From Acetobacteraceae bacterium (GTDB taxonomy: Bacteria; Pseudomonadota; Alphaproteobacteria; Acetobacterales; Acetobacteraceae), in NCBI GenBank assembly GCA_025356735.1, contig JANXRT010000248.1, forward strand, positions 1 to 5,432: a stretch of 5,432 bases of DNA, written 5' to 3'. Shown here one piece after another: positions 1 to 5,432 of this stretch. Below the pieces are notes generated by a model. It saw only the letters and a list, made by a program, of their open reading frames with translations. It made no database searches and was not told the origin of the DNA. Both the position numbers and the translations under genes were made by a program. Each line of letters begins with the position of its first letter. Position 1 is the stretch's first letter.

Positions 1-64
1 CATTGCGCAGCACGGCCTGGGCCTCGGTCTCTTCCAGACGGCGCGCGATCTTTGGCTTGCTCAT
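1..64 (-). CDS. rplV: 50S ribosomal protein L22, N-terminal fragment (runs off window)
   Basis: Only the first 21 codons are present, reading MSKPKIARRLEETEAQAVLRN, with one further base at the window edge. L22 binds 23S rRNA and lines the peptide exit tunnel through a long beta-hairpin that lies beyond this window. The identification rests on position, directly after rpsS in the canonical S10 order, and on the MSKPK start followed by a charged stretch leading to AxxRN, which resembles the N-terminal extension recalled for alphaproteobacterial L22. The ATG overlaps the rpsS TGA in an ATGA junction, which suggests translational coupling. A GAAGG Shine-Dalgarno-like run lies about 10 bases upstream, inside the rpsS 3' end. 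The conserved core is not visible, so the call depends mainly on synteny. Confidence 0.85.
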   Translation of the reverse strand, partial: MSKPKIARRLEETEAQAVLRN

Positions 65-339
65 CCCCGCTTCGCCTTCTTGTCCGACGAGTGACCGGTG
101 AAGGTCCGGGTCGGCGAGAATTCGCCGAACTTGTGGCCGACCATGTTCTCGTTAACCTGCACCGGCAGGAATTTGTGACCGTTATAGACGCCGAAGGTCA
201 GGCCCACGAACTGCGGCAGGATCGTGGAGCGGCGCGACCAGATCTTGATGATCTCGTTGCGGCCGGAAGCGCGTGAAGTATCAGCCTTTTTCAACAGATA
301 CCCGTCGACGAACGGGCCCTTCCAGACGGACCGGGTCAT
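61..339 (-). CDS. rpsS: 30S ribosomal protein S19
   Basis: Complete 92-residue S19, the usual length for the family. S19 sits in the head of the 30S subunit, pairs with S13 near the A-site tRNA and contacts 16S rRNA. Visible family landmarks are the RSVWKGPFVDGYLLKK N-terminus (residues 3–18), the IKIWSRRSTILPQFVGLTF core (31–49) and the VGHKFGEFSPTRTF segment (67–80), followed by a short basic tail ending KKAKRG. The ATG lies 4 bases after the rplB stop codon, with an AGGG run inside the end of rplB as the probable ribosome-binding site. Its TGA overlaps the rplV start. All expected core residues are present and nothing looks truncated. Confidence 0.98.
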   Translation of the reverse strand: MTRSVWKGPFVDGYLLKKADTSRASGRNEIIKIWSRRSTILPQFVGLTFGVYNGHKFLPVQVNENMVGHKFGEFSPTRTFTGHSSDKKAKRG

Positions 340-343
340 TGTC

Positions 344-1174
344 TTACTTGCCCTTGTTGCGGCGGCGGATGATCAGGTCATCAGTCCGCTTGTTCACGCG
401 CGTCTTGTAGCCCTTGGTCGGCTTGCCCCATGGCGTGACCGGATGGCGGCCGCCCGAGGTGCGGCCCTCGCCGCCGCCGTGCGGATGGTCGACCGGGTTC
501 ATCACGACGCCGCGGTTGTGCGGACGGCGGCCCATCCAGCGCGCGCGGCCGGCCTTGCCGATGCTCTGGTTCATGTTGTCGGGGTTCGACACCGCGCCGA
601 TCGAGGCCATGCACTCGGCCCGGACCATGCGCAACTCGCCCGACATCAGCTTTATTTGGGCGTAGCCGCTATCCTTGCCGACCAGCTGGGCATAGTTGCC
701 GGCCGCGCGGGCAATCTTGCCGCCAGCGCCGAGCTTCATCTCGATGTTGTGGATGATGGTGCCCACAGGGATGGCACCCAGCGGCATCGCGTTGCCCGGC
801 TTGATGTCGACCTTGTTGCCGGCCACCACCTGATCGCCGACGCGCAGGCGTTGCGGTGCCAGGATATAAGCCAACTCGCCGTCACCATACTTGATCAGCG
901 CGATGAAGGCGGTGCGGTTGGGATCGTACTCCAGCCGCTCGACAATGCCCGCCATGTCGAACTTGCGGCGTTTGAAGTCGACGAACCGGTAGGATTGCTT
1001 GTGCCCGCCGCCACGAAAGAACGACGTCGTGCGGCCATGGTTGTTGCGGCCGCCAGTATGGTTTTTGCCCTCGGTCAGCGCCTTGACCGGCTTGCCCTTC
1101 CATAGCTCGGAACGGTCGATCAGGACCGTGCCGCGAAGGCTGGGCGTGACTGGATTGAATTGCTTAAGTGCCAT
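344..1174 (-). CDS. rplB: 50S ribosomal protein L2
   Basis: Complete 276-residue L2 (E. coli 273). L2 is one of the primary 23S rRNA binders, is needed for subunit association and lies close to the peptidyl-transferase centre. The N-terminal segment has the GRNNHGRTTSFFRGGGHKQ pattern (residues 42–60). The OB-fold/SH3-like RNA-binding body follows, with GNAMPLGAIPVGTIIHNIE at 127–145. The C-terminal region holds the signature NPVDHPHGGGEGR (227–239), including H230, equivalent to E. coli H229 long discussed for peptidyl-transferase function, then GGRHPVTPWGKPTKG. The basic tail ends RRRNKGK. The ATG is 21 bases after the rplW stop, with an AGGG run about 8 bases upstream. Length and motifs are canonical. 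Confidence 0.99.
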   Translation of the reverse strand: MALKQFNPVTPSLRGTVLIDRSELWKGKPVKALTEGKNHTGGRNNHGRTTSFFRGGGHKQSYRFVDFKRRKFDMAGIVERLEYDPNRTAFIALIKYGDGELAYILAPQRLRVGDQVVAGNKVDIKPGNAMPLGAIPVGTIIHNIEMKLGAGGKIARAAGNYAQLVGKDSGYAQIKLMSGELRMVRAECMASIGAVSNPDNMNQSIGKAGRARWMGRRPHNRGVVMNPVDHPHGGGEGRTSGGRHPVTPWGKPTKGYKTRVNKRTDDLIIRRRNKGK

Positions 1175-1195
1175 CGTATCTGCCCTAAATCCGGA

Positions 1196-1549
1196 TCACG
1201 AAAGGCCGGTCGTGAGGTCAATCGTCTGGCCGTCGGCCAGGGAAACGATCGCCTTCTTGACGTCCGAGCGCACGCCCGGACGGCCTTTGAACCGCTTGGT
1301 CTTACCCTTCTGTACCAGCGTGTTGACGCTGTTCACCTTGACGCCGAACAGGCCCTCGACCGCCGCTTTGATTTCCGGCTTGGTCGCGTCGATCGCCACG
1401 CGGAAAACTATCTGTCCTTTTTCGGACAGAAGCGTCGCCTTTTCGGTGATCAGCGGCGCGCGGATGATCTGGTACATTGCCTCACGTGACAGCACCTTCT
1501 TGCGCTTCGGCTCGGCCTTTACCTTAGTCGCTACAACCGTGTCGCTCAT
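1196..1549 (-). CDS. rplW: 50S ribosomal protein L23 with N-terminal extension
   Basis: 117-residue L23 (E. coli 100). L23 sits at the peptide exit of the 50S subunit and is the docking site for trigger factor and SRP. The core begins near residue 25 (MYQIIRAPLITEKATLL). E36 in the TEK triplet corresponds to the glutamate E. coli L23 uses to hold trigger factor. The segment VNTLVQKGKTKRFKGRPG (75–92) is the usual rRNA-binding hairpin. The first 24 residues are a charged extension containing KAEPKRKK. The start at 1549 is preferred over the internal ATG at 1477 because its ATG overlaps the rplD TGA (ATGA) and a GGAG lies 7 bases upstream. The internal ATG would give about 93 residues, slightly short for the family, and cannot be fully excluded. 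Confidence 0.97.
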   Translation of the reverse strand: MSDTVVATKVKAEPKRKKVLSREAMYQIIRAPLITEKATLLSEKGQIVFRVAIDATKPEIKAAVEGLFGVKVNSVNTLVQKGKTKRFKGRPGVRSDVKKAIVSLADGQTIDLTTGLS

Positions 1550-2190
1550 GCGGTCTCTCCCTCGACGGCCGCACCCTGGGCCAGACGAGACTTCAGCCCT
1601 TCGAGCCCGGCGCTGGTGATCGCCAGCAGGTCATGGTTGAGGATGTCGTAGACGTTGGCGCCCAACGTCGGCAGCACATCGATGTAGCGGATGTTGCGGC
1701 TGGCGAGAGAGAAGTCCTCCTGCACGGTCGCATCGACGATCAGCACCGACTTCCAGCCCAGGACCTTCAGCTTGGCGGCCAGGTCCTTGGTCTTGCGGCC
1801 GGACGTCGCGGCATCGAGCACCACGAGCTTGCCCTCAGCCTGCTTTTGCGAGAGCGCGGAAATCAACCCCAGCCGGCGGATTTTCTTCGGCAGGTCGAAA
1901 CCGTGGTCGCGCACCACCGGGCCATGCACCGCGCCGCCGCCGCGAAACTGCGGCGCGCGTAGACTGCCCTGGCGGGCGTTGCCGGTGCCCTTCTGCTTGT
2001 ATGGCTTCTTGGTCGTGCCGGAGACCTCGCCTAGGCCCTTAACCTTGTGCGTGCCGGCCCTGCGCTTCGACAGCTGCCAGCTGACGACGCGCGCCATGAT
2101 GTCGGGCCGCGGCATGACTGCAAAGATATCGTCCGGCAGCTCGACCGAGCCCGCCGTCCCGTTATCCAATGTAATGACGTCGATCTGCAT
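1546..2190 (-). CDS. rplD: 50S ribosomal protein L4
   Basis: Complete 214-residue L4 (E. coli 201). L4 helps assemble the 50S subunit and lines the exit tunnel with a long loop. That loop is visible at about residues 60–90: TTKKPYKQKGTGNARQGS followed by RAPQFRGGGAVHGPVVRDH, the region where macrolide-resistance changes are known in other bacteria. The globular part follows (ISALSQKQAEGKLVVLD, then alternating segments to about 190), with a short Ala/Gly/Glu-rich tail ending GAAVEGETA. In E. coli L4 also represses the S10 operon by binding its leader; whether that happens here cannot be judged from this sequence. The ATG is 10 bases after the rplC stop, and its TGA overlaps the rplW start codon. 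Confidence 0.98.
   Translation of the reverse strand: MQIDVITLDNGTAGSVELPDDIFAVMPRPDIMARVVSWQLSKRRAGTHKVKGLGEVSGTTKKPYKQKGTGNARQGSLRAPQFRGGGAVHGPVVRDHGFDLPKKIRRLGLISALSQKQAEGKLVVLDAATSGRKTKDLAAKLKVLGWKSVLIVDATVQEDFSLASRNIRYIDVLPTLGANVYDILNHDLLAITSAGLEGLKSRLAQGAAVEGETA
1557..1560 (-). promoter_or_regulatory. Ribosome-binding site of rplW inside rplD
   Basis: GGAG, within the purine run GAGGGAGAGA, lies in the last codons of rplD, 7 bases before the rplW ATG. It is the main reason for choosing the upstream rplW start (117 residues) over the internal ATG at 1477. Confidence 0.65.
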
Positions 2191-2198
2191 CGGAGTAT

Positions 2199-2202
2199 TC
2201 CT
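2199..2202 (-). promoter_or_regulatory. Ribosome-binding site of rplD overlapping the rplC stop
   Basis: AGGA in the transcript, formed from the last two bases of the rplC TAG and the next two bases, 8 bases before the rplD ATG. It supports the start at 2190 and suggests coupling of rplD translation to rplC. Confidence 0.6.
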
Positions 2203-2932
2203 AGACTTGCGGCGCTTCGGCAGCCGGCTCGACGGCTATCGGCTCAGCAACTACCGGAAGCGCCACCAAACCGGCCGGATACGGCGCATCGACATGACGA
2301 GCACGCTTGATCGCGTCGGTAACCATCACGTAGCCGCCCTTGGCTCCCGGAATGGCACCCTTCACAAGGATCAGGCCCTTCTCCGCATCGACCGCGGCGA
2401 TTTCCAGGTTCTGCGTCGTCACCCGCTCGGCGCCGAGATGGCCCGGCATCTTCTTGTTTTTGAAAGTCTTGCCGGGATCCTGGCGGTTGCCGGTCGAGCC
2501 CAGGCTGCGATGGCTTACCGAAACGCCGTGGCTGGCCTCAAGCCCCGAAAAATTCCAGCGCTTCATGCCGCCGGCGAAACCCTTACCCTTGGAGGTGCCG
2601 CAGACATCGATCTTTTGTCCGGCGACGAAGTGCGCCGCCGACAGGCTGCTGCCCGGCTTCAGCAGCGCGTCCTCGGCGACATGGAACTCTACCAGCTTCA
2701 AGGTCGGCTCAACCTTGTTGGCAGCAAAATGCCCCTTGTTCGGCTTGGTCACGTTCTTGACCTTGGCGCGGCCCCAGCCAAGCTGCACAGCGTTGTAACC
2801 ATCCCGCTCGGCGGTACGGGTCGATACCACCCGGACATCGTCAAGGTGCAAGACCGTCACGGGAACATGGGTGCCATCATCACGGAAAATCCGCGACATA
2901 CCCAACTTCTTGGCAAGCAATCCGGTGCGCAT
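2201..2932 (-). CDS. rplC: 50S ribosomal protein L3 with Ala/Pro/Val-rich C-terminal tail
   Basis: 243-residue L3, longer than the 209 residues of E. coli. L3 starts 50S assembly by binding near the 3' end of 23S rRNA and reaches toward the peptidyl-transferase centre with an internal loop. Landmarks are the N-terminal GLLAKKLGMSRIF (residues 4–16), GTSKGKGFAGGMKRWNF (112–128), SHGVSVSHRSLGSTGNRQDPG (134–154) and KKMPGHLGAERVTTQNL (160–176). Q151 in RQDPG aligns with the glutamine methylated by PrmB in E. coli. The core ends around residue 212. The remaining ~30 residues are rich in Ala, Pro, Val and Glu and end PAAEAPQV, a tail type recalled from some alphaproteobacterial L3 proteins. The gene starts 25 bases after rpsJ; the ribosome-binding site is weak (GAG about 8 bases upstream). 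Confidence 0.98.
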   Translation of the reverse strand: MRTGLLAKKLGMSRIFRDDGTHVPVTVLHLDDVRVVSTRTAERDGYNAVQLGWGRAKVKNVTKPNKGHFAANKVEPTLKLVEFHVAEDALLKPGSSLSAAHFVAGQKIDVCGTSKGKGFAGGMKRWNFSGLEASHGVSVSHRSLGSTGNRQDPGKTFKNKKMPGHLGAERVTTQNLEIAAVDAEKGLILVKGAIPGAKGGYVMVTDAIKRARHVDAPYPAGLVALPVVAEPIAVEPAAEAPQV

Positions 2933-2957
2933 AGCTAAATCTCGTTCCGTCTACAAC

Positions 2958-3266
2958 TTACAGCTTGATCTCGACATCAACGCCGGCGGCGAGGTCGAGC
3001 TTCATCAGCGCGTCCACCGTCTGTGGCGTCGGCTCGACGATGTCGAGCAGCCGGCGATGCGTGCGGATCTCGAACTGCTCGCGGCTTTTCTTGTCGACAT
3101 GCGGCGACCGGTTGACGGTGAACCGTTCGATATGGGTTGGCAGCGGGATCGGGCCGCGTACCCGCGCACCGGTGCGCTTGGCAGTGTTGACGATCTCCTT
3201 GGTGCTGTTGTCCAGCACCCGGTGATCGTACGCCTTGAGGCGAATGCGGATGTTCTGATTATCCAT
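2958..3266 (-). CDS. rpsJ: 30S ribosomal protein S10
   Basis: Complete 102-residue S10, the normal family length. S10 is in the 30S head and, in other bacteria, also acts with NusB in transcription antitermination. The sequence shows IRIRLKAYDHRVLD (residues 6–19), RTGARVRGPIPLPTHIERFT (31–50), SPHVDKKSREQFEIRTHRRL (54–73) and the C-terminus LDLAAGVDVEIKL. H70 lies in the usual EIRTH motif. It is the first gene of the S10 segment and is separated from tuf by 123 bp carrying a strong hairpin, the widest gap in the window. The Shine-Dalgarno match is poor (a GGA only a few bases before the ATG), so its translation signal looks weaker than those of its neighbours. Confidence 0.98.
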   Translation of the reverse strand: MDNQNIRIRLKAYDHRVLDNSTKEIVNTAKRTGARVRGPIPLPTHIERFTVNRSPHVDKKSREQFEIRTHRRLLDIVEPTPQTVDALMKLDLAAGVDVEIKL

Positions 3267-3339
3267 TTTTCCGAAATTCCATATTCGCGCCCGAAGCGAG
3301 GCGGCAAGCGGTTAGCCGATGGGGTCGTTCGATGAGCAA

Positions 3340-3361
3340 CCCCGGCGCCGAAACGCCGGGG
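3340..3361 (-). terminator. GC-rich hairpin after tuf (possible terminator, attenuator or processing site)
   Basis: A perfect 8-bp inverted repeat: CCCCGGCG at 3340–3347 pairs with CGCCGGGG at 3354–3361 around a 6-base loop (TTTCGG in the transcribed minus strand). It begins 28 bases after the tuf stop codon and lies 73 bases before the rpsJ start. The stem is strong, but what follows it in the transcript is TTGCTCATC, not a clear U-tract, so efficient intrinsic termination is doubtful. It could equally be partial termination, an mRNA 3'-end stabiliser or a processing site separating tuf mRNA from the S10 genes. The hairpin is seen directly; its function is inferred. Confidence 0.6.
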
Positions 3362-3364
3362 ATT

Positions 3365-3388
3365 AGTCAGCGGCAGTCAGCGTCAGTC
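3365..3388. repeat. Short 10-bp tandem repeat next to the tuf stop codon
   Basis: On the plus strand AGTCAGCGGC (3365–3374) is followed directly by AGTCAGCGTC (3375–3384) and the partial unit AGTC (3385–3388). The two full units differ at one position. It fills almost all the space between the tuf stop and the hairpin. This may be slippage in unconstrained sequence; no function is evident. Confidence 0.6.
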
Positions 3389-3389
3389 T

Positions 3390-4580
<1,191 letters not shown>

Positions 4581-4640
4581 CGTGGTCTTCTCCGTAGTTC
4601 CCGGTTGGGAGCCGCTTCAGCTTGAATGAATAATTAACCG
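4581..4640 (-). other. rpsG–tuf spacer, where fusA would normally lie
   Basis: A 60-bp spacer replaces the roughly 2-kb fusA gene usually found here. In transcript direction it starts AT-rich (GGTTAATTATTCATTCAAG), unlike the GC-rich surroundings, and ends with the tuf ribosome-binding site. I can recognise no remnant of an EF-G C-terminus or start. A small inverted pair (CGGTT … AACCG) and a 4-bp TCCC/GGGA stem are present but too weak to interpret. The AT-rich half could include a tuf promoter, but I find no convincing −35/−10 pair. Confidence 0.7.
4588..4593 (-). promoter_or_regulatory. Ribosome-binding site of tuf
   Basis: GGAGAA in the transcript, with GGAG ending 9 bases before the tuf ATG. 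It is a good Shine-Dalgarno match and supports the start at 4580. Confidence 0.75.
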
Positions 4641-5117
4641 CTACCAGCGATAATGGCTGAAAGCCTTGTTGGCTTCGGCCATCCGGTGGGTGTCCTCACG
4701 CTTCTTCACCGCCGTGCCGCGGTTGTTGACGGCGTCGAGCAACTCGTTCGACAGTCGCTCCTCCATCGTGTGCTCGCCACGCTTACGCGAGGCGTCGATG
4801 ATCCACCGTATCGCCAAAGCCTGGCGACGCTCAGTACGAACCTCGACCGGCACCTGGTAGGTGGCGCCACCAACGCGGCGCGAACGCACCTCCACCGCCG
4901 GCTTCACATTGTCCAGCGCCTCATGGAACATGCGCACCGGATCGGCCGCGGCCCCGCCGCGCTTCTTCATCACGTCGAGCGCATTATAGACAATGCCCTC
5001 GGCAGCGGACTTCTTGCCGTCATACATCAGCGCATTCATGAAACGCGTGATGATGACGTCGCCGAACTTGGCATCCGGCAGTATCTCGCGCTTCACGGCG
5101 CGGCGGCGGCGACTCAT
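4641..5117 (-). CDS. rpsG: 30S ribosomal protein S7
   Basis: Complete 158-residue S7, typical for bacteria (about 156). S7 starts assembly of the 30S head by binding the 3' major domain of 16S rRNA and contacts E-site tRNA. Visible landmarks are the basic N-terminus MSRRRRAVKREILPD, the MNALMYDGKKSAAEGIVYNA helix region (27–46), the beta-hairpin RRVGGATYQVPVEVRTERR (80–98), the helix ALAIRWIIDASRKR (100–113) and the tail AEANKAFSHYRW. In E. coli S7 is the autogenous repressor of the str operon, acting in the rpsL–rpsG intercistronic region; here that gap is only 12 bp, so the same structure is unlikely. The start is fixed by an AAGGAAG Shine-Dalgarno run overlapping the rpsL stop codon. Confidence 0.99.
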   Translation of the reverse strand: MSRRRRAVKREILPDAKFGDVIITRFMNALMYDGKKSAAEGIVYNALDVMKKRGGAAADPVRMFHEALDNVKPAVEVRSRRVGGATYQVPVEVRTERRQALAIRWIIDASRKRGEHTMEERLSNELLDAVNNRGTAVKKREDTHRMAEANKAFSHYRW

Positions 5118-5124
5118 TTGCTGG

Positions 5125-5131
5125 CTTCCTT
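5125..5131 (-). promoter_or_regulatory. Ribosome-binding site of rpsG overlapping the rpsL stop
   Basis: The transcript reads AAGGAAG, whose first two bases are part of the rpsL TAA stop; it ends 7 bases before the rpsG ATG. Ribosomes terminating on rpsL would uncover or reuse this site, consistent with coupled translation. Confidence 0.7.
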
Positions 5132-5432
5132 ACTTCGGCCGCTTCGCGCCATACAGCGACCGGCGCTGACGACGCTTGGGCAGGCCCTGAGTATCCAGCA
5201 CGCCCCGCAGGATGTGGTAGCGCACGCCGGGAAGATCCTTCACGCGCCCGCCACGTATCAGCACGACGCTATGCTCCTGAAGGTTATGGCCCTCACCTGG
5301 AATGTAGCTCACGATTTCATACCCGTTGGTCAGCCGGACCTTCGCCACTTTTCGAAGTGCCGAGTTCGGCTTCTTCGGCGTGGTTGTATAGACGCGCGTG
5401 CAGACGCCGCGCTTCTGCGGGCAGCCCTGCAG
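5130..5432 (-). CDS. rpsL: 30S ribosomal protein S12, C-terminal 100 residues (5' end outside window)
   Basis: The frame is open to the window edge, and the visible part begins LQGCPQKRGVCTRVYTTT, so about 23 N-terminal residues of the ~123-residue family length are missing. A GTG at 5346–5348 is an internal valine (VAKVRLTNG), not a start. S12 lies at the decoding centre and controls accuracy. The PKKPNSALRK loop (fragment residues 19–28) and GGRVKDLPG loop (61–69) have the residues expected of streptomycin-sensitive S12, including the aspartate that RimO methylthiolates in E. coli (D66 of the fragment). The tail reads LPKRRQRRSLYGAKRPK where relatives usually have VKNRKQRRSKYGAKRPK, so several positions, including the lysine of RSKYG, differ. 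rpsG follows after 12 bp. Confidence 0.98.
   Translation of the reverse strand: MQGCPQKRGVCTRVYTTTPKKPNSALRKVAKVRLTNGYEIVSYIPGEGHNLQEHSVVLIRGGRVKDLPGVRYHILRGVLDTQGLPKRRQRRSLYGAKRPK

Noticed and set aside
224..1105. A 293-codon open frame on the plus strand opposite rplB and rpsS.
   Set aside because: It is antisense to canonical L2 and S19, with low-complexity Ala/Arg/Val composition and no family features.
1691..2938. A 415-codon open frame on the plus strand, antisense to rplC and rplD.
   Set aside because: It lies entirely opposite well-identified ribosomal protein genes and shows no recognisable domain. Long antisense open frames are expected in GC-rich coding DNA.
3285..3337. Possible promoter upstream of rpsJ (TTGCTC or TTGCCG as −35 with GCTAAC or ATATGG as −10).
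   Set aside because: The hexamers match the consensus poorly and several equally weak alternatives exist, so none is worth annotating without transcription data.
5346..5348. A GTG that could be taken as the start of a 72-residue protein.
   Set aside because: The same frame continues upstream to the window edge with strongly conserved S12 sequence, so this is an internal valine of rpsL.

Overview
The window is a slice of the str–S10 ribosomal protein super-operon, with every gene on the minus strand. In transcription order (right to left) it reads rpsL (5' end cut off by the window), rpsG, tuf, rpsJ, rplC, rplD, rplW, rplB, rpsS and the first 21 codons of rplV. Coding density is close to complete. 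The only non-coding stretches are 12 bp (rpsL–rpsG), 60 bp (rpsG–tuf), 123 bp (tuf–rpsJ), 25 bp (rpsJ–rplC), 10 bp (rplC–rplD), 21 bp (rplW–rplB) and 4 bp (rplB–rpsS). The rplD/rplW and rpsS/rplV junctions are 4-base ATGA overlaps. No gene-free stretch approaches 300 bases.

The organism is very probably a GC-rich alphaproteobacterium, plausibly from the Rhodospirillales or a related order. The basis is the style of the protein sequences: EF-Tu with TAYDQIDKAPEERARG, S12 with the VAKVRLTNG / YIPGEGHNLQ pattern, S10 ending in LDLAAGVDVEIKL, L3 with an Ala/Pro/Glu-rich tail, and L22 beginning MSKPK. This placement is recalled family knowledge, not a computed phylogeny.

The genes work together in translation. 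S12, S7, S10 and S19 belong to the 30S subunit (decoding site and head); L3, L4, L23, L2 and L22 belong to the 50S subunit (peptidyl-transferase surroundings and exit tunnel); EF-Tu delivers aminoacyl-tRNA. The tight packing fits co-transcription and translational coupling. The 123-bp tuf–rpsJ gap, which holds a strong GC hairpin and a short 10-bp tandem repeat, is the natural boundary between the str and S10 segments.

The main departure from the textbook layout is the absence of fusA (EF-G), which usually sits between rpsG and tuf; here only 60 bp separate them. Smaller points are an altered S12 C-terminal tail, an N-terminal extension on L23 and a low-complexity tail on L3. I see no mobile element, CRISPR array, RNA gene or unknown system: this is a conserved housekeeping region.
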